This document shows positions 43,254 to 51,867 of a DNA stretch of 64,000 nt, one piece after another (positions within the stretch are counted from its first letter, which is position 1; every line of letters begins with the position of its first letter). The position numbers and the translations under genes are program-made. Origin of the DNA: Dyella sp. OK004 (GTDB taxonomy: Bacteria > Pseudomonadota > Gammaproteobacteria > Xanthomonadales > Rhodanobacteraceae); contig NZ_FOZI01000001.1 of assembly GCF_900114495.1 (NCBI RefSeq), forward strand, positions 639,469 to 703,468, written 5' to 3'. A model generated the notes under the pieces. The model saw only the letters and a program-made list of their open reading frames with translations, was not told the DNA's origin and searched no databases.

Positions 43254-43332
43254 TGTAGGAGCGCACCCTGTGCGCGATCCAAGGTTGTGACATTGCCGCG
43301 TAAGAGCATCGCCCACAGGCTGGGCTCCTACA
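43254..43332. repeat. REP-like inverted repeat, copy 2
   Basis: TGTAGGAGCGCACCCTGTGC at the left and a partly complementary end ACAGGCTGGGCTCCTACA at the right enclose about 35 bases. Same family as at 11433-11511 and 58511-58601. It lies between rpe and djlA. Confidence 0.8.
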
Positions 43333-43354
43333 TGTCGAGATTATTTGAACAGGC

Positions 43355-44161
43355 TTATTTAAACCCGCGTTCCGACTTGACCCGCTCGTACGCCGCGTTG
43401 ATCTCGCTGGCGCGGGCTTCAGCGCGCTTGCGCATATCTTCGGGCAAATCGCCGAGGCGGTCAGGGTGGTGCTCGGAAATCAGCTTGCGATAGGCACGCT
43501 TGACCGCACGGTCGTCGACGCTGCGCGAGATACCCAGCACAGTGTAGGGATCGGGGCCGCTGGTGTTGCGCTGGGGCGGCACATAGCCACCGCCATGCGC
43601 GTTGCCGCGATAGCCGCCACCGGTGGCGGCGTTCCAGGCGTAGCCCTTCATCGCCATCAGCGCCATCAGCTCCATGTCGCTGACGCGCAGGGCGAAAGCG
43701 AGCTGGCGCAGGATGGCCATTTTTTCCGGCGGCGGGTTGCCTTCGGCCAGCACCGTTTCGATCACCACATCAAGCACCGGGAAGGCGTGGTCGCGGCGCA
43801 TGCCCACCCACTGGCGCAGGCCGTCGATGGCCGGCGTCACGTCGAACTCGGGCTGCTTGCCAGCGTTGAAGCTGCCGATGGCCTGCTTGCGCTGCTCGGT
43901 ATCCAGGCCCATGCGCGACATCACGCGCTCGGCGATGGCGATCTCCGCTTCCGACACGCGGCCATCCGATTTCGCCACCGCGCCCAGCAAGGCAAACAGC
44001 GGGCTGATATAGCCGCCGGCCTCGGGCGTCGCGCGGCGGCGCTGGCCCTGTTTGAGGCTATCGATGATGAAACCGGCGATGCCGCCCACGATGGCGCCGG
44101 GCAGGCCGTGGCCGAAGATCAAGCCGAGAAAGGCCAGCAGCAGGGTCCAGGACACGTTCAT
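43355..44161 (-). CDS. djlA: Co-chaperone DjlA
   Basis: A 268-residue membrane-anchored J-domain protein. The N-terminal hydrophobic segment ('[20 protein letters not shown]', 'GIAGFIIDS') is the single membrane anchor with a glycine pattern; the middle (about 50-165) is a TerB/DjlA-type helical domain ('[20 protein letters not shown]'); the C-terminal J domain (about 205-268) has '[11 protein letters not shown]' and the HPD motif in '[10 protein letters not shown]'. DjlA stimulates DnaK at the inner membrane. Its start overlaps the cytochrome gene stop by four bases. Confidence 0.93.
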   Translation of the reverse strand: MNVSWTLLLAFLGLIFGHGLPGAIVGGIAGFIIDSLKQGQRRRATPEAGGYISPLFALLGAVAKSDGRVSEAEIAIAERVMSRMGLDTEQRKQAIGSFNAGKQPEFDVTPAIDGLRQWVGMRRDHAFPVLDVVIETVLAEGNPPPEKMAILRQLAFALRVSDMELMALMAMKGYAWNAATGGGYRGNAHGGGYVPPQRNTSGPDPYTVLGISRSVDDRAVKRAYRKLISEHHPDRLGDLPEDMRKRAEARASEINAAYERVKSERGFK

Positions 44162-44475
44162 GGCTTGGCCTGCGGCTGCGATGGCGATTGGATGCTGTAC
44201 CAGCGGGCCAGTTCTTCCAGATCGGTATCGCTGACCGGGCCGATCGCGGCGCGCATCAGCGGCACGTTGCGGCGGCCATCGCGATACTGCTTGAGGGCCT
44301 CGCGCAGGTAGTCGAATTTCTGGCCGGCCAGATGGGGAGCACCGGGAATCTGGGCGATGCCGGTTTCACCGTGGCAGGCCGCGCACAGGCCGAGGCGGGC
44401 AGGCTTGGCGACCGGCGCGGCAAGAGAGGGCAGGCTGGCGGCCAGGCTCAGTGCCGCGGTCAGTACGATTCGCAT
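44158..44475 (-). CDS. Small periplasmic c-type cytochrome
   Basis: A 105-residue class I cytochrome c. After a signal peptide ending near SLAAP, the heme-attachment motif C31-x-x-C34-H35 lies in 'LGLCAACHGETG', and the distal ligand is probably the Met in 'NVPLMRAAIG'. The pattern 'GAPHLAGQKFDYLREALKQY' is that of the cytochrome c553/c4-type family. The ATG at 44475 gives a good signal peptide; a GTG three codons upstream is possible. The downstream gene djlA overlaps it. It probably carries electrons to an oxidase. Confidence 0.9.
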   Translation of the reverse strand: MRIVLTAALSLAASLPSLAAPVAKPARLGLCAACHGETGIAQIPGAPHLAGQKFDYLREALKQYRDGRRNVPLMRAAIGPVSDTDLEELARWYSIQSPSQPQAKP

Positions 44476-44672
44476 CGGCCACACATGGGGTTAAAGGTTG
44501 GCGATTCTAGCAGCCCCTACCGCGCGGAGTCGGCCTGCGGCAGCAGCGCATGTCGGATTTGCCTTCCCCCTTTGTGCGGCGGCCGACTTCAGTCTTTGTG
44601 GGCCGTCGGGCAGCTGCCTGCCAGTACAATGTCGCGATTCCCCTGCCCCATCGGATCGCCCAGGAGCCCGCC

Positions 44673-45569
44673 GTGCCCACCACCTTGCTGCAATCGAACC
44701 TGCCCGGCCTGGAGCTGATCCATCGCGGCAAAGTGCGCGACGTCTATGCGCTGGCCGGCAACCGTTTGCTGATCGTGGCCACCGACCGCCTGTCAGCCTT
44801 CGACGTGGTGCTGCCCGACCCGATTCCGGGCAAGGGCGAGATGCTCACGCAGATCTCCAACTTCTGGTTCGGCAAGACCGAACACCTGGTGCCGAACCAT
44901 CTGCTGCACACGCCGCTGAGCGAAGTGCTGCCGGAAGGCACCGATCTGAAGTTGTATGAGAAGCGCGCCGTGGTCACCCGCCGCCTGAAGCCGGTACCGG
45001 TGGAGGCGATCGCGCGCGGCTATCTGATCGGCTCGGGCTGGAAGGACTACAAGGCCACCGGCTCGCTGTGCGGCATCACGCTGCCGGCCGGCCTGCAGCA
45101 GGCGCAGCAGCTGCCGGAGCCGATCTTCACCCCGTCGACCAAGGCCGCCGTGGGCGACCACGACGAGAACGTGAGCTTCGACGCGGTAGTTGCCGCCGTC
45201 GGCCCCGAGCTCGCCGAGCAGGTGCGCACCGCGACGCTCGCCATCTACAAGTGGGCCGCCGCGTATGCGGCGGAGCGCGGCATCATTCTCGCCGATACCA
45301 AGCTGGAATTCGGCACCGACGAACACGGCAAGCTGTACGTGATGGACGAAATGCTGACGCCGGATTCCAGTCGCTACTGGCCGGCCGATCAGTACCGCGT
45401 GGGCATCAGCCCGCCGAGCTACGACAAGCAGTTCGTGCGCGACTATCTGGAAACGCTGGACTGGAACAAGACGGCGCCGGGTCCGCGCGTGCCCGCCGAG
45501 GTCATCGCCGGCACCTCCGCCAAGTACGCCGAGGCACTGCAGCGCCTTGCCGGCATCGTGCTGGATTGA
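44673..45569 (+). CDS. purC: Phosphoribosylaminoimidazole-succinocarboxamide synthase
   Basis: A 298-residue SAICAR synthetase of purine biosynthesis, of the longer type. Motifs include '[20 protein letters not shown]', '[20 protein letters not shown]', '[20 protein letters not shown]', '[11 protein letters not shown]', '[10 protein letters not shown]' and 'LADTKLEFG' with '[12 protein letters not shown]'. The GTG start at 44673 has CAGGAG six bases upstream; an earlier in-frame start would read through the promoter. It is divergent from the cytochrome-djlA pair and followed four bases later by an SMR gene. Confidence 0.97.
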   Translation: MPTTLLQSNLPGLELIHRGKVRDVYALAGNRLLIVATDRLSAFDVVLPDPIPGKGEMLTQISNFWFGKTEHLVPNHLLHTPLSEVLPEGTDLKLYEKRAVVTRRLKPVPVEAIARGYLIGSGWKDYKATGSLCGITLPAGLQQAQQLPEPIFTPSTKAAVGDHDENVSFDAVVAAVGPELAEQVRTATLAIYKWAAAYAAERGIILADTKLEFGTDEHGKLYVMDEMLTPDSSRYWPADQYRVGISPPSYDKQFVRDYLETLDWNKTAPGPRVPAEVIAGTSAKYAEALQRLAGIVLD

Positions 45570-45573
45570 GTCG

Positions 45574-45906
45574 ATGAATGCCTGGCTTTTTCTTAGCCTC
45601 GCCATCGTGGCCGAGGTCATCGCCACCAGTGCGCTGAAATCCTCCGATAGCTTCAGCAAGCTGCTGCCAAGTATCGCCGTGGTGGTCGGTTATGGCGTGG
45701 CGTTCTATTGCCTCAGCCTCACCTTGCGCCAGATCCCGATCGGCATCGCCTACGCGGTGTGGTCGGGTGCCGGTACTGCCCTGATCGCATTGATTGGCGT
45801 GGTGGCCTACCGGCAGAAACTGGATCCGGCCGCCATGCTCGGCATCGGCCTGATCGTGGCGGGCGTGCTGGTGCTCAACCTGTTCTCCAAGAGCAGCGCG
45901 CACTGA
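45574..45906 (+). CDS. Small multidrug resistance (SMR/EmrE-like) transporter
   Basis: A 110-residue four-helix membrane protein. The essential acidic residue is Glu14 in '[14 protein letters not shown]', with the other conserved features '[20 protein letters not shown]' and '[20 protein letters not shown]' and the hydrophobic fourth helix. SMR proteins exchange cationic drugs or guanidinium for protons as dimers; which subclass this is cannot be told with certainty, though the '[11 protein letters not shown]' motif fits typical EmrE-like forms. There is no clear ribosome site; translation may be coupled to purC. Confidence 0.93.
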   Translation: MNAWLFLSLAIVAEVIATSALKSSDSFSKLLPSIAVVVGYGVAFYCLSLTLRQIPIGIAYAVWSGAGTALIALIGVVAYRQKLDPAAMLGIGLIVAGVLVLNLFSKSSAH

Positions 45907-46394
45907 TGGACATCACACCTGGCCCACGCAGCATGCGCGACTGGCTCGACAGCTACAGCCGCGATCATCAGCACCCCACCAACCGGCTGCTGCACTGGAT
46001 CTGCGTGCCACTGATCGTGTGGTGCGCCGTAGCCATGCTGTGGACCGTGCCGGTACCGTCGATGCTCGGCCGCCCGGGATTCTGGTCGGTGGGCGTGCAG
46101 GTGCTGGCGTTCGCGTGGTACTGGAAGCATTCGCGCAGGCTTGCGGGCGCGCTGCTGATCGTTTTCGTCCTGCTCGATCTGCTTACCGAACTGCTCTATC
46201 GCCAGCTTGGTCCGATGACCTTGCTGTGGAGCGCGCTCGGCGTATTCGCCGTGGCCTGGGTCGGCCAGTTCATCGGCCACGCCATCGAAGGGCGACGCCC
46301 CAGCTTTCTCACCGACCTCGCCTATCTGTTGATCGGCCCGGCCTGGCTGATGGACAAACTATTGCGTCGGCTCGGCCTGGGAGATGCCGCATGA
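45906..46394 (+). CDS. DUF962 (Mpo1-like) membrane protein
   Basis: A 162-residue protein of the DUF962/Mpo1 family. It has 'YSRDHQHPTNRLLHWICVPL' near the N-terminus and 'QFIGHAIEGRRPSFLTDLAY' near the C-terminus, the two conserved His clusters, and four hydrophobic helices. The yeast relative Mpo1 is an iron-dependent dioxygenase that removes a carbon from 2-hydroxy fatty acids, and the His pattern is kept here, so a lipid alpha-oxidation role is plausible. The ATG shares a base with the stop of the SMR gene. Confidence 0.88.
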   Translation: MDITPGPRSMRDWLDSYSRDHQHPTNRLLHWICVPLIVWCAVAMLWTVPVPSMLGRPGFWSVGVQVLAFAWYWKHSRRLAGALLIVFVLLDLLTELLYRQLGPMTLLWSALGVFAVAWVGQFIGHAIEGRRPSFLTDLAYLLIGPAWLMDKLLRRLGLGDAA

Positions 46395-46795
46395 ACACGC
46401 TACTGGTACTGCTCAGCAGCTTGTTGTGGTGGGTGCTTTACAGCAGCATCGGCGCGCTGTTCATCGCCATCATCGCGTGGGCGGTGCTGCGCTGGATCGA
46501 GCGTTATCCGGTGGTGTTCAACCGCACCTACCTCGCCTGCCTGCTGTGGATGATGATCGACGTGGTGGTTATCGCCGTCGTGTTCGTGCGTAGCGGTGCG
46601 CAGTTCGATGCTGCCGTGCTGAAGACCGTCTGGTGGCGCGTTTTCATGGTCGCCAACATGCTGCTCGGCGCCGCCTTGCTGTGGCGCCTAGTGCCGCGTA
46701 TCGACGCGCGCCGCATCAAGCCCACCAGCGCCTGCCTCGCGGTGGCGGTAATCATGCTTGTGGTATTTGGTGCGGTCAGCAGCCTGCTGGGCTAA
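46391..46795 (+). CDS. Small integral membrane protein of unknown function
   Basis: A 134-residue protein with four predicted transmembrane helices and little else: 'LLVLLSSLLWWVLYSSIGAL', 'CLLWMMIDVVVIAVVFV', 'ANMLLGAALLW' and 'LAVAVIMLVVFGAVSSLLG'. A short basic loop 'VPRIDARRIKPTS' lies before the last helix. I do not recognise a family. The ATG overlaps the preceding stop by four bases (ATGA), so it is translated together with the DUF962 protein and may act with it. Confidence 0.75.
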   Translation: MNTLLVLLSSLLWWVLYSSIGALFIAIIAWAVLRWIERYPVVFNRTYLACLLWMMIDVVVIAVVFVRSGAQFDAAVLKTVWWRVFMVANMLLGAALLWRLVPRIDARRIKPTSACLAVAVIMLVVFGAVSSLLG

Positions 46796-46815
46796 GTCGG
46801 CGCGACAGCCGCAAG

Positions 46816-47181
46816 CTATATCTCCGGTTCGCCATCTCGCACGGGCTGGCTATGCCGCAGATAAAAATCCGGATGAAAGCTGCCGAATCGGCAGATGTCG
46901 AAACCGCGCTGGATCAATACGCGGCCATCCGCGAAAGCAATACGGAAATCATGCAGACAGTCCGTGCCTTTGCGTATGCCGAGCATGGTCGCCGCCCCAC
47001 CACCCGCCAGCGGCTGCTCGCCGATGGGCAGCCGCACCCATTGCTGACTCTTGGTGGGTGCGGCTTCGAATGAAACGACGCTACTTTTCGCATCGTTGAC
47101 CAGATACACGTAACACACGCGATCGACCGATGCAGTGGCCGGAAGGCTGACGAATAGCGCTGCAAGTAACCACGCGCGCAT
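46816..47181 (-). CDS. Small secreted protein of unknown function
   Basis: A 121-residue protein with a signal peptide (MRAWLLAALFVSLPATAS). The mature 100 residues contain three Cys, 'DRVCYVYLVNDAKSSVVSFE', 'GTDCLHDFRIAFADGRVLIQ' and 'FDICRFGSFHPDFYL', so disulfides are probable. No family is recognised. It is convergent with the membrane protein at 46391-46795, with 20 bases between stops. The region 47182-47295 upstream of it contains no further gene. Confidence 0.65.
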   Translation of the reverse strand: MRAWLLAALFVSLPATASVDRVCYVYLVNDAKSSVVSFEAAPTKSQQWVRLPIGEQPLAGGGAATMLGIRKGTDCLHDFRIAFADGRVLIQRGFDICRFGSFHPDFYLRHSQPVRDGEPEI

Positions 47182-47295
47182 AAAGAACCCCCACCCGCAG
47201 GAATGGAATGCAGCCCCCCCATCACGACATGCATCGTCGTGATGCGTCGCGGCGTACTCAGGGTTTAAGCGGCGGCGATGAAAACCGTGAGCGGC

Positions 47296-47619
47296 TCAGC
47301 TCTCGCGTCGCGAGATGGCGAAGAAAGCCAGATTGCCCAACCCCGCAACACTCGCCAGTACGGCCACCACGCCGGGATTGATCTCTTGCCAGCCGAACCA
47401 TTGGATCAAGCCGAACCCGATGCCCAGCGCCACCAGCACCAGCCCCCAGCGCAGCGATGCGTGCCGGCGCTGGATCTGTTCGGCCTGCAGGATCGACCGC
47501 ACCAACTCTTCGGAACCATTGTTCTTGAAGAGCTGATGGCGCAGGCGCGCCTCAACCAATACCTTGATCGTATAGGTGACGCAGATGAACAGCGCGAGCG
47601 GAACCAGGATCTGTTGCAT
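47296..47619 (-). CDS. Small membrane protein, DUF6249-like
   Basis: A 107-residue protein with an N-terminal hydrophobic helix ('ILVPLALFICVTYTIKVLVE'), a polar region with 'LFKNNGSEELVRSILQAE', and two further helices ('WGLVLVALGIGFGLIQWFG', 'PGVVAVLASVAGLGNLAFF'). This looks like the small membrane family often called DUF6249, commonly found next to ECF sigma genes, as here. GGAG six bases before the ATG supports the start at 47619. It is divergent from the sigma factor and may share its regulation. Confidence 0.7.
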   Translation of the reverse strand: MQQILVPLALFICVTYTIKVLVEARLRHQLFKNNGSEELVRSILQAEQIQRRHASLRWGLVLVALGIGFGLIQWFGWQEINPGVVAVLASVAGLGNLAFFAISRRES

Positions 47620-47746
47620 GTCGATCTCCACGGAACTTGGACAGTCGGGGCTATAGATACGGCCCCGGCCTCGACGGTTGCATCCACAGGGCTTGCAACC
47701 GTTCCCGCCTTGCGCGTATCCCGTACCCCATGGATGACAAAGCTAC

Positions 47747-48313
47747 ATGAACCAGGACCGGGACCTGGTCGAAGCCGTGCTGGCCAACCGGCCAGGCGCG
47801 TTCGAGCGCCTGGTGCGCGAATACCAGGGCTTGTGCTGGCACATCATCTACCGGATGGTCCGCCACCCGGAGGACGCGCGCGAGCTTTGCCAGGACACTT
47901 TCCTGCGGGTGCATCAGTGTCTCCATCAATACCGCTACGAGAGCGCGCTGAAGTCCTGGATCGGCCAGGTGGCGTATTCGATCGCGCTGCGGCACCTCGA
48001 ACGGCGGCGCATCCCGCTGGTTGAAGCTACCGAGGGAGAGGAAGATGGAGATCTGCTGGAAAACCATGGCGACGGCTTCGATCTGGAGGCGGCCTGCGCG
48101 GACCAGGAAGTGGCACGTCACCTCCACGCAGCCATCGAAACCCTGCCCCCATTGCAACGCACGCTGCTGACGCTGTATCACCTGGAAGAGATGACCATCC
48201 CCGAGATAGCGAAGATCACCGGCCTGGCTGAGGGCACGATCAAAAGCTATCTGTTTCGAAGCCGGCTGCGCTTGCGCAGTGTGCTCGAACCCCGGATAGG
48301 AACCACCGTATGA
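47747..48313 (+). CDS. ECF-family RNA polymerase sigma factor
   Basis: A 188-residue sigma factor. Region 2 (about 20-85) has 'YQGLCWHIIYRMVRHPEDAR' and 'CQDTFLRVHQCLHQYRYESA', including the -10 recognition helix; region 4 (about 128-180) has 'LPPLQRTLLTLYHLEEMTIP' and 'GLAEGTIKSYLFRSRLRLR'. The short linker means no region 3, typical of the ECF group. A GGAACTT at 47632-47638 matches the -35 box of many such sigma factors and could allow self-activation, but no good -10 was found at the right distance. The anti-sigma gene overlaps its end. Confidence 0.93.
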   Translation: MNQDRDLVEAVLANRPGAFERLVREYQGLCWHIIYRMVRHPEDARELCQDTFLRVHQCLHQYRYESALKSWIGQVAYSIALRHLERRRIPLVEATEGEEDGDLLENHGDGFDLEAACADQEVARHLHAAIETLPPLQRTLLTLYHLEEMTIPEIAKITGLAEGTIKSYLFRSRLRLRSVLEPRIGTTV

Positions 48314-48762
48314 ATACCCATACACCCCCACCCGGCAACGACGCCGCCGAGCGCGAATGGCAGGCACAGGAACGGGCCGTCGAACGAGAACGGGCCGGCC
48401 TGGACCCTGCCGGCGACGATGCCAGGGTATTGCGCTATCGCGTCCTTGCGCGGGCACTCAAGCAACCGCCGGAACAGGCGCTGCCAGCCGATTTCGCGCA
48501 GCGCATCGCTCGCCAGGTCGAGTTGAGCACTGCCAACAAGGCCAGCGCTGATCCCGGTTTTGAACGCTACCTGCAGCGCATTCTTGTCGCGGTACTGATG
48601 GTGGGCTCCATCGTCGTTGCCGCCAGCCACGCCCGCGAATGGCTGCCCTCATTCACCGCTGCCATGCCGATGGCTGTGCTGACCAACCCTTGGCTGCTCG
48701 CTTTTGCCTGTTGCGTCGGACTGTCGCAAGGGATCGCTCACTGGCAGCAGCGCGTGCATTGA
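48310..48762 (+). CDS. Putative membrane-bound anti-sigma factor
   Basis: A 150-residue protein whose start overlaps the sigma gene stop by four bases. Residues 1-95 are soluble, charged and helical ('EREWQAQERAVERERAGLDP', 'PADFAQRIARQVELSTAN'), as needed to hold the sigma factor; two hydrophobic helices follow ('QRILVAVLMVGSIVVAASHA' and 'NPWLLAFACCVGLSQGIAHW'). No zinc-binding HxxxCxxC motif is present, so it is not the ZAS type. Role assigned from topology and overlap. Confidence 0.78.
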   Translation: MNTHTPPPGNDAAEREWQAQERAVERERAGLDPAGDDARVLRYRVLARALKQPPEQALPADFAQRIARQVELSTANKASADPGFERYLQRILVAVLMVGSIVVAASHAREWLPSFTAAMPMAVLTNPWLLAFACCVGLSQGIAHWQQRVH

Positions 48763-48866
48763 GCGCGCGCTATTTCGCCTTTCGATTCGCATCGCCTACC
48801 GCCGTTAACTCCGGACCAACGCCCTACCCATCCGAGGCGCACGCATGCGCCACTGCTTAAGCCCCC

Positions 48867-49211
48867 CTAGTCATCGCCCTGGGTATCGCGCCTGAACTCG
48901 GCAACCTGCTCAAGCAACTCCGTGTAGTGCAGGATGATTTCCTGCCAAGCGTCCACCACAACCTGCTTGAAGCCACCTTCGCCGTCGTGTGTAGGCACCT
49001 TCATCATGGTGTCGATCATCTGCGGTTGCGTCATTTGCCACATGTGCAATGCCCGCTCGGGGTCGGGATGCGAAAGCAGCAGCATGTCCAACACATATTC
49101 ATGAGCGCGTACCTGCTGACTGAGGCGGACCATACCGCCGGTCAGCTGTCGAAGCTCGGCCTCCAGCCATGGCGCAATCTGCTCATGAAGCCGTGGCTCT
49201 AGAGGCAGCAT
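48867..49211 (-). CDS. Small acidic protein downstream of the T4SS effector
   Basis: A 114-residue soluble helical protein with no signal peptide. It is acidic and rich in Glu, Gln and Leu ('WLEAELRQLTGGMVRLSQQV', 'GFKQVVVDAWQEIILHYTEL', 'LEQVAEFRRDTQGDD'). GAGAGGG seven bases before the ATG supports the start at 49211. It lies 43 bases after the effector on the same strand, so it belongs to the same transcript. Size and acidity resemble chaperones or adaptors for secreted effectors, but no family match is known to me. Confidence 0.6.
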   Translation of the reverse strand: MLPLEPRLHEQIAPWLEAELRQLTGGMVRLSQQVRAHEYVLDMLLLSHPDPERALHMWQMTQPQMIDTMMKVPTHDGEGGFKQVVVDAWQEIILHYTELLEQVAEFRRDTQGDD

Positions 49212-49254
49212 CGTGACACCCTCTCCGGGCTTCTCCCTGAAGCCGCCCCGCGAA

Positions 49255-51144
49255 TCACCGCATCGTCCCCTGCTGGTTGACCTGCGCATTCTGCGCTTGA
49301 ATCTGCTCCATCATCTGCGCCTGCTGCTGATCGAATTGCTGGATCTGCTGGACGGCCTGCTGGGGCTGTGGCGGTGGGGTGTTCAAGTCGACCAGCGCAG
49401 GGGTTGTCAGCAGCCCCGTCCCATGCAGGCTCAGCTTCAGGTTTGCCTCGTCCAGATGAATGATGGAGAGATTGTCCGCCGTGATCTTGTTTGAATGACA
49501 GGCGGCGGTGAATTGCAACAGGCGATTCTCCGACGCATCGGGAATACGGCGATGCAATTCGTTGTACAACGCGTGATCCGAATTCTCCGGATGGCGCGGA
49601 TCATTGCGCGCATAGGTTGACCCGGGTGGCGTGATGTCCTGCGCGTGAGTCTGTGCTGGTGTGCTTGCCTGAGGATTTTGCGATGGCGCCGAAGTGTGGT
49701 CGAACCACTGCGACGGATGGCTAAGCGTCTCGTAGGCCCGGCTGGCGGCCTGCTCGGTGGCCTCGATGCCGTGCGACACCGCATGATGGGCGGTGTTATA
49801 GGCATGGGTCATGCCCTTGTGAATCGCCTTCCCCGTGGCCCGGGCGGTGTGATACGTCTCGGTCGCGACATCGGCGGCGGCGACCAGTCGCGCCTCCTGC
49901 GCATGAACGGCCGCGGTGACCTGCACTCCGGCGAACTGGGCACCTTGTTCCACCACGTGTTTGGCGCCTTGCATACCCTCCGCCGCGTACTGGCCCGCCG
50001 CCTGGACAGCCTGCCCATGCAGGTGTGCGCCTTCGGCGAGGGCGCCGCCAACCATTGGCGCCGCTGGCAGGACGGGTGCGGCATACATGCTGGCCTGGCG
50101 CACGCCGCTTGCCATGCGCTCATCCAGTCCGTGCACCGTCTGTCCGGTTGCGTGCAGGGCGGCGCTGGCGACGTCCAGCTGTTGTTTGGCGCCTTCGATC
50201 ATGGGGTGATGTTCCACTGCTGACTGCAGCGGCGCATCCACCTTGGCAGCGTGCAGTTCCGCCAACTGTTGCTGGATGTGCGGGGGCAGGTTCGCCAGCG
50301 TCGTTCCGACAGTGCGGCTATCCGTCCGGCGCAATACCTCGCCGAGTTCGGCACGCTCGCGCTCGATGTCGCCGCGATACGCATCGATAGCGATCTGGTT
50401 CTGCTGATAGCGTGCTTCATTGGCCGCCGTGAGAACGCTGACGTTCGAGCCACCAGGGTCGGGCGCGAAGTTGCCGATGCCGTGATCGCCCAAACGCATT
50501 GCCAACAAGGGATTGGGTGGGTGGCTGTCACCTCCGAGGTAGCGGCTCTGATGCAGGCTGACGATGTCGGCCTCGGTTGCATACACCTTCACCATACCGA
50601 CATGACGGCTGGCCGCGCTCACCACATCGCCGGCTAGGACATGATTGACCACTTGCGCGCTATCCGGCCGCAGGCCGTAAGCGAGATCAACTGCTCCGTA
50701 ACTGTTGAAGGTCTCGCCTTTGAGGTGGTACTTCGCTGCTGTCAGTTCCGCCAGCGTGCCGCCTAGGCTGTGGCCGGTGACGGTGATCTGTGGAAAATAG
50801 CCCCGCTCGGCTGCGTCTTTTTCCACGTTGTTGATGACACGCTTTGCAAACTGCTCCGCTTCTGGCCATTGCAGATTGGTCCGCTCACGCACCATCTTGA
50901 AATCGGCGACTGCATCATTAGCGCGTGGGTCAGTTCCGCGCTCGACAATAACGACCTCCTTTGTATCAATGCGCTGATAGGCGCGGGCTTGATAACCGGT
51001 CTGAGCATTGTTGATGGCGTCTATAATTATATACGAATGCCCATCTATTACGAACGGATGACTTAGGTCATTTAATGGCCTATTTTTATCCTCGGTATAC
51101 GCATCTTTAGCAAGGAAGGAATTGTCTTTGGTGGTAATAGTCAT
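49255..51144 (-). CDS. Antibacterial T4SS effector: lipase domain with C-terminal XVIPCD
   Basis: A 629-residue protein. Residues about 30-215 form a class 3 lipase/DUF2974-like alpha/beta hydrolase with nucleophile Ser126 in 'ITVTGHSLGGTLAELTAAKY' and an acid/His region farther on; residues about 290-510 are a long Ala-, Gln- and His-rich helical part; the last 115 residues, beginning 'DPRHPENSDHALYNELHRR' and ending in a Gln-rich tail, match the XVIPCD secretion signal of xanthomonad type IV effectors, which binds VirD4. There is no signal peptide. A phospholipase-type attack on rival envelopes is the best guess. The two lipoproteins upstream are the probable immunity proteins. Confidence 0.85.
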   Translation of the reverse strand: MTITTKDNSFLAKDAYTEDKNRPLNDLSHPFVIDGHSYIIIDAINNAQTGYQARAYQRIDTKEVVIVERGTDPRANDAVADFKMVRERTNLQWPEAEQFAKRVINNVEKDAAERGYFPQITVTGHSLGGTLAELTAAKYHLKGETFNSYGAVDLAYGLRPDSAQVVNHVLAGDVVSAASRHVGMVKVYATEADIVSLHQSRYLGGDSHPPNPLLAMRLGDHGIGNFAPDPGGSNVSVLTAANEARYQQNQIAIDAYRGDIERERAELGEVLRRTDSRTVGTTLANLPPHIQQQLAELHAAKVDAPLQSAVEHHPMIEGAKQQLDVASAALHATGQTVHGLDERMASGVRQASMYAAPVLPAAPMVGGALAEGAHLHGQAVQAAGQYAAEGMQGAKHVVEQGAQFAGVQVTAAVHAQEARLVAAADVATETYHTARATGKAIHKGMTHAYNTAHHAVSHGIEATEQAASRAYETLSHPSQWFDHTSAPSQNPQASTPAQTHAQDITPPGSTYARNDPRHPENSDHALYNELHRRIPDASENRLLQFTAACHSNKITADNLSIIHLDEANLKLSLHGTGLLTTPALVDLNTPPPQPQQAVQQIQQFDQQQAQMMEQIQAQNAQVNQQGTMR

Positions 51145-51146
51145 GA

Positions 51147-51749
51147 CTAAATCATTTTTACGACTATAGACACGTAAAAGAATTTATCTGGATGCAACTT
51201 CTCAAAAGGCGTCAAATAACGCTCATCATCCCCATAAATGGAATGAGTTTGATCAAAATAATCTGACTTTGGAAAAAATAGAGAGCGCATGCTTTGAGCT
51301 TCGATATCTTTCGCAATGAGGCCAGCCCCAAAGTTGACACCACGCACCTTCAGCCCAATGCCTGCCCCTTGAACCATCCAATGACAGACTCCCAGCCCAA
51401 AATAATCCTCATCCATCGGCAGATCGAGCGCCACTTCGCCCCGATACACAGTATCGCTTAGGCGCGTTAATTTAATTGGCAGGGTGAAACCCGGGGTTTT
51501 GCTCTTGCCGCCACTAATTAGGTCGCTTGGCACGCAACCGGTATTCCAGACCTCATATTGAATATTTGCGTCCGCCGAGCCGAAAGGCCCTGGTGCATCG
51601 TGGATAGTAAAGATGAGTTCGTAGCGCTGCTGCGGGTGCTGATTGAATTTGGCTTTTACGCTGACGGCATCGATTTGGTTCATGGTCTGCGAACATCCTG
51701 TAGTCAGAATCAGGGGAAAAAACAACGAGCCAATCAGACATAGGCGCAT
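51147..51749 (-). CDS. Immunity-like lipoprotein 1
   Basis: A 200-residue lipoprotein with lipobox LILTTGC near residue 18. It is clearly homologous to the protein encoded at 51868-52524: both share 'CSQTMN', 'HDAPGPF.SADA', 'DTVYRGEVALDLP' and 'YFGLGVCHWMV.GAGI'. Immunity proteins of xanthomonad T4SS lipase and amidase effectors are commonly periplasmic lipoproteins encoded next to the effector, which is the case here; the effector starts two bases after its stop. GGAGA four bases before ATG supports the start. AT content is higher than in surrounding genes. The immunity role is inferred, not proven. Confidence 0.78.
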   Translation of the reverse strand: MRLCLIGSLFFPLILTTGCSQTMNQIDAVSVKAKFNQHPQQRYELIFTIHDAPGPFGSADANIQYEVWNTGCVPSDLISGGKSKTPGFTLPIKLTRLSDTVYRGEVALDLPMDEDYFGLGVCHWMVQGAGIGLKVRGVNFGAGLIAKDIEAQSMRSLFFPKSDYFDQTHSIYGDDERYLTPFEKLHPDKFFYVSIVVKMI

Positions 51750-51867
51750 GACATCTCCAGCAGCGGCAGGACGTGCGGGGGCGTGTTTGCCAACCTCGTT
51801 TCGATAGCGTGGCTGTTGGCTCGGCGAAGCACTTTGGCAAGATGGTCGCAATCATCTGATGTAATGG

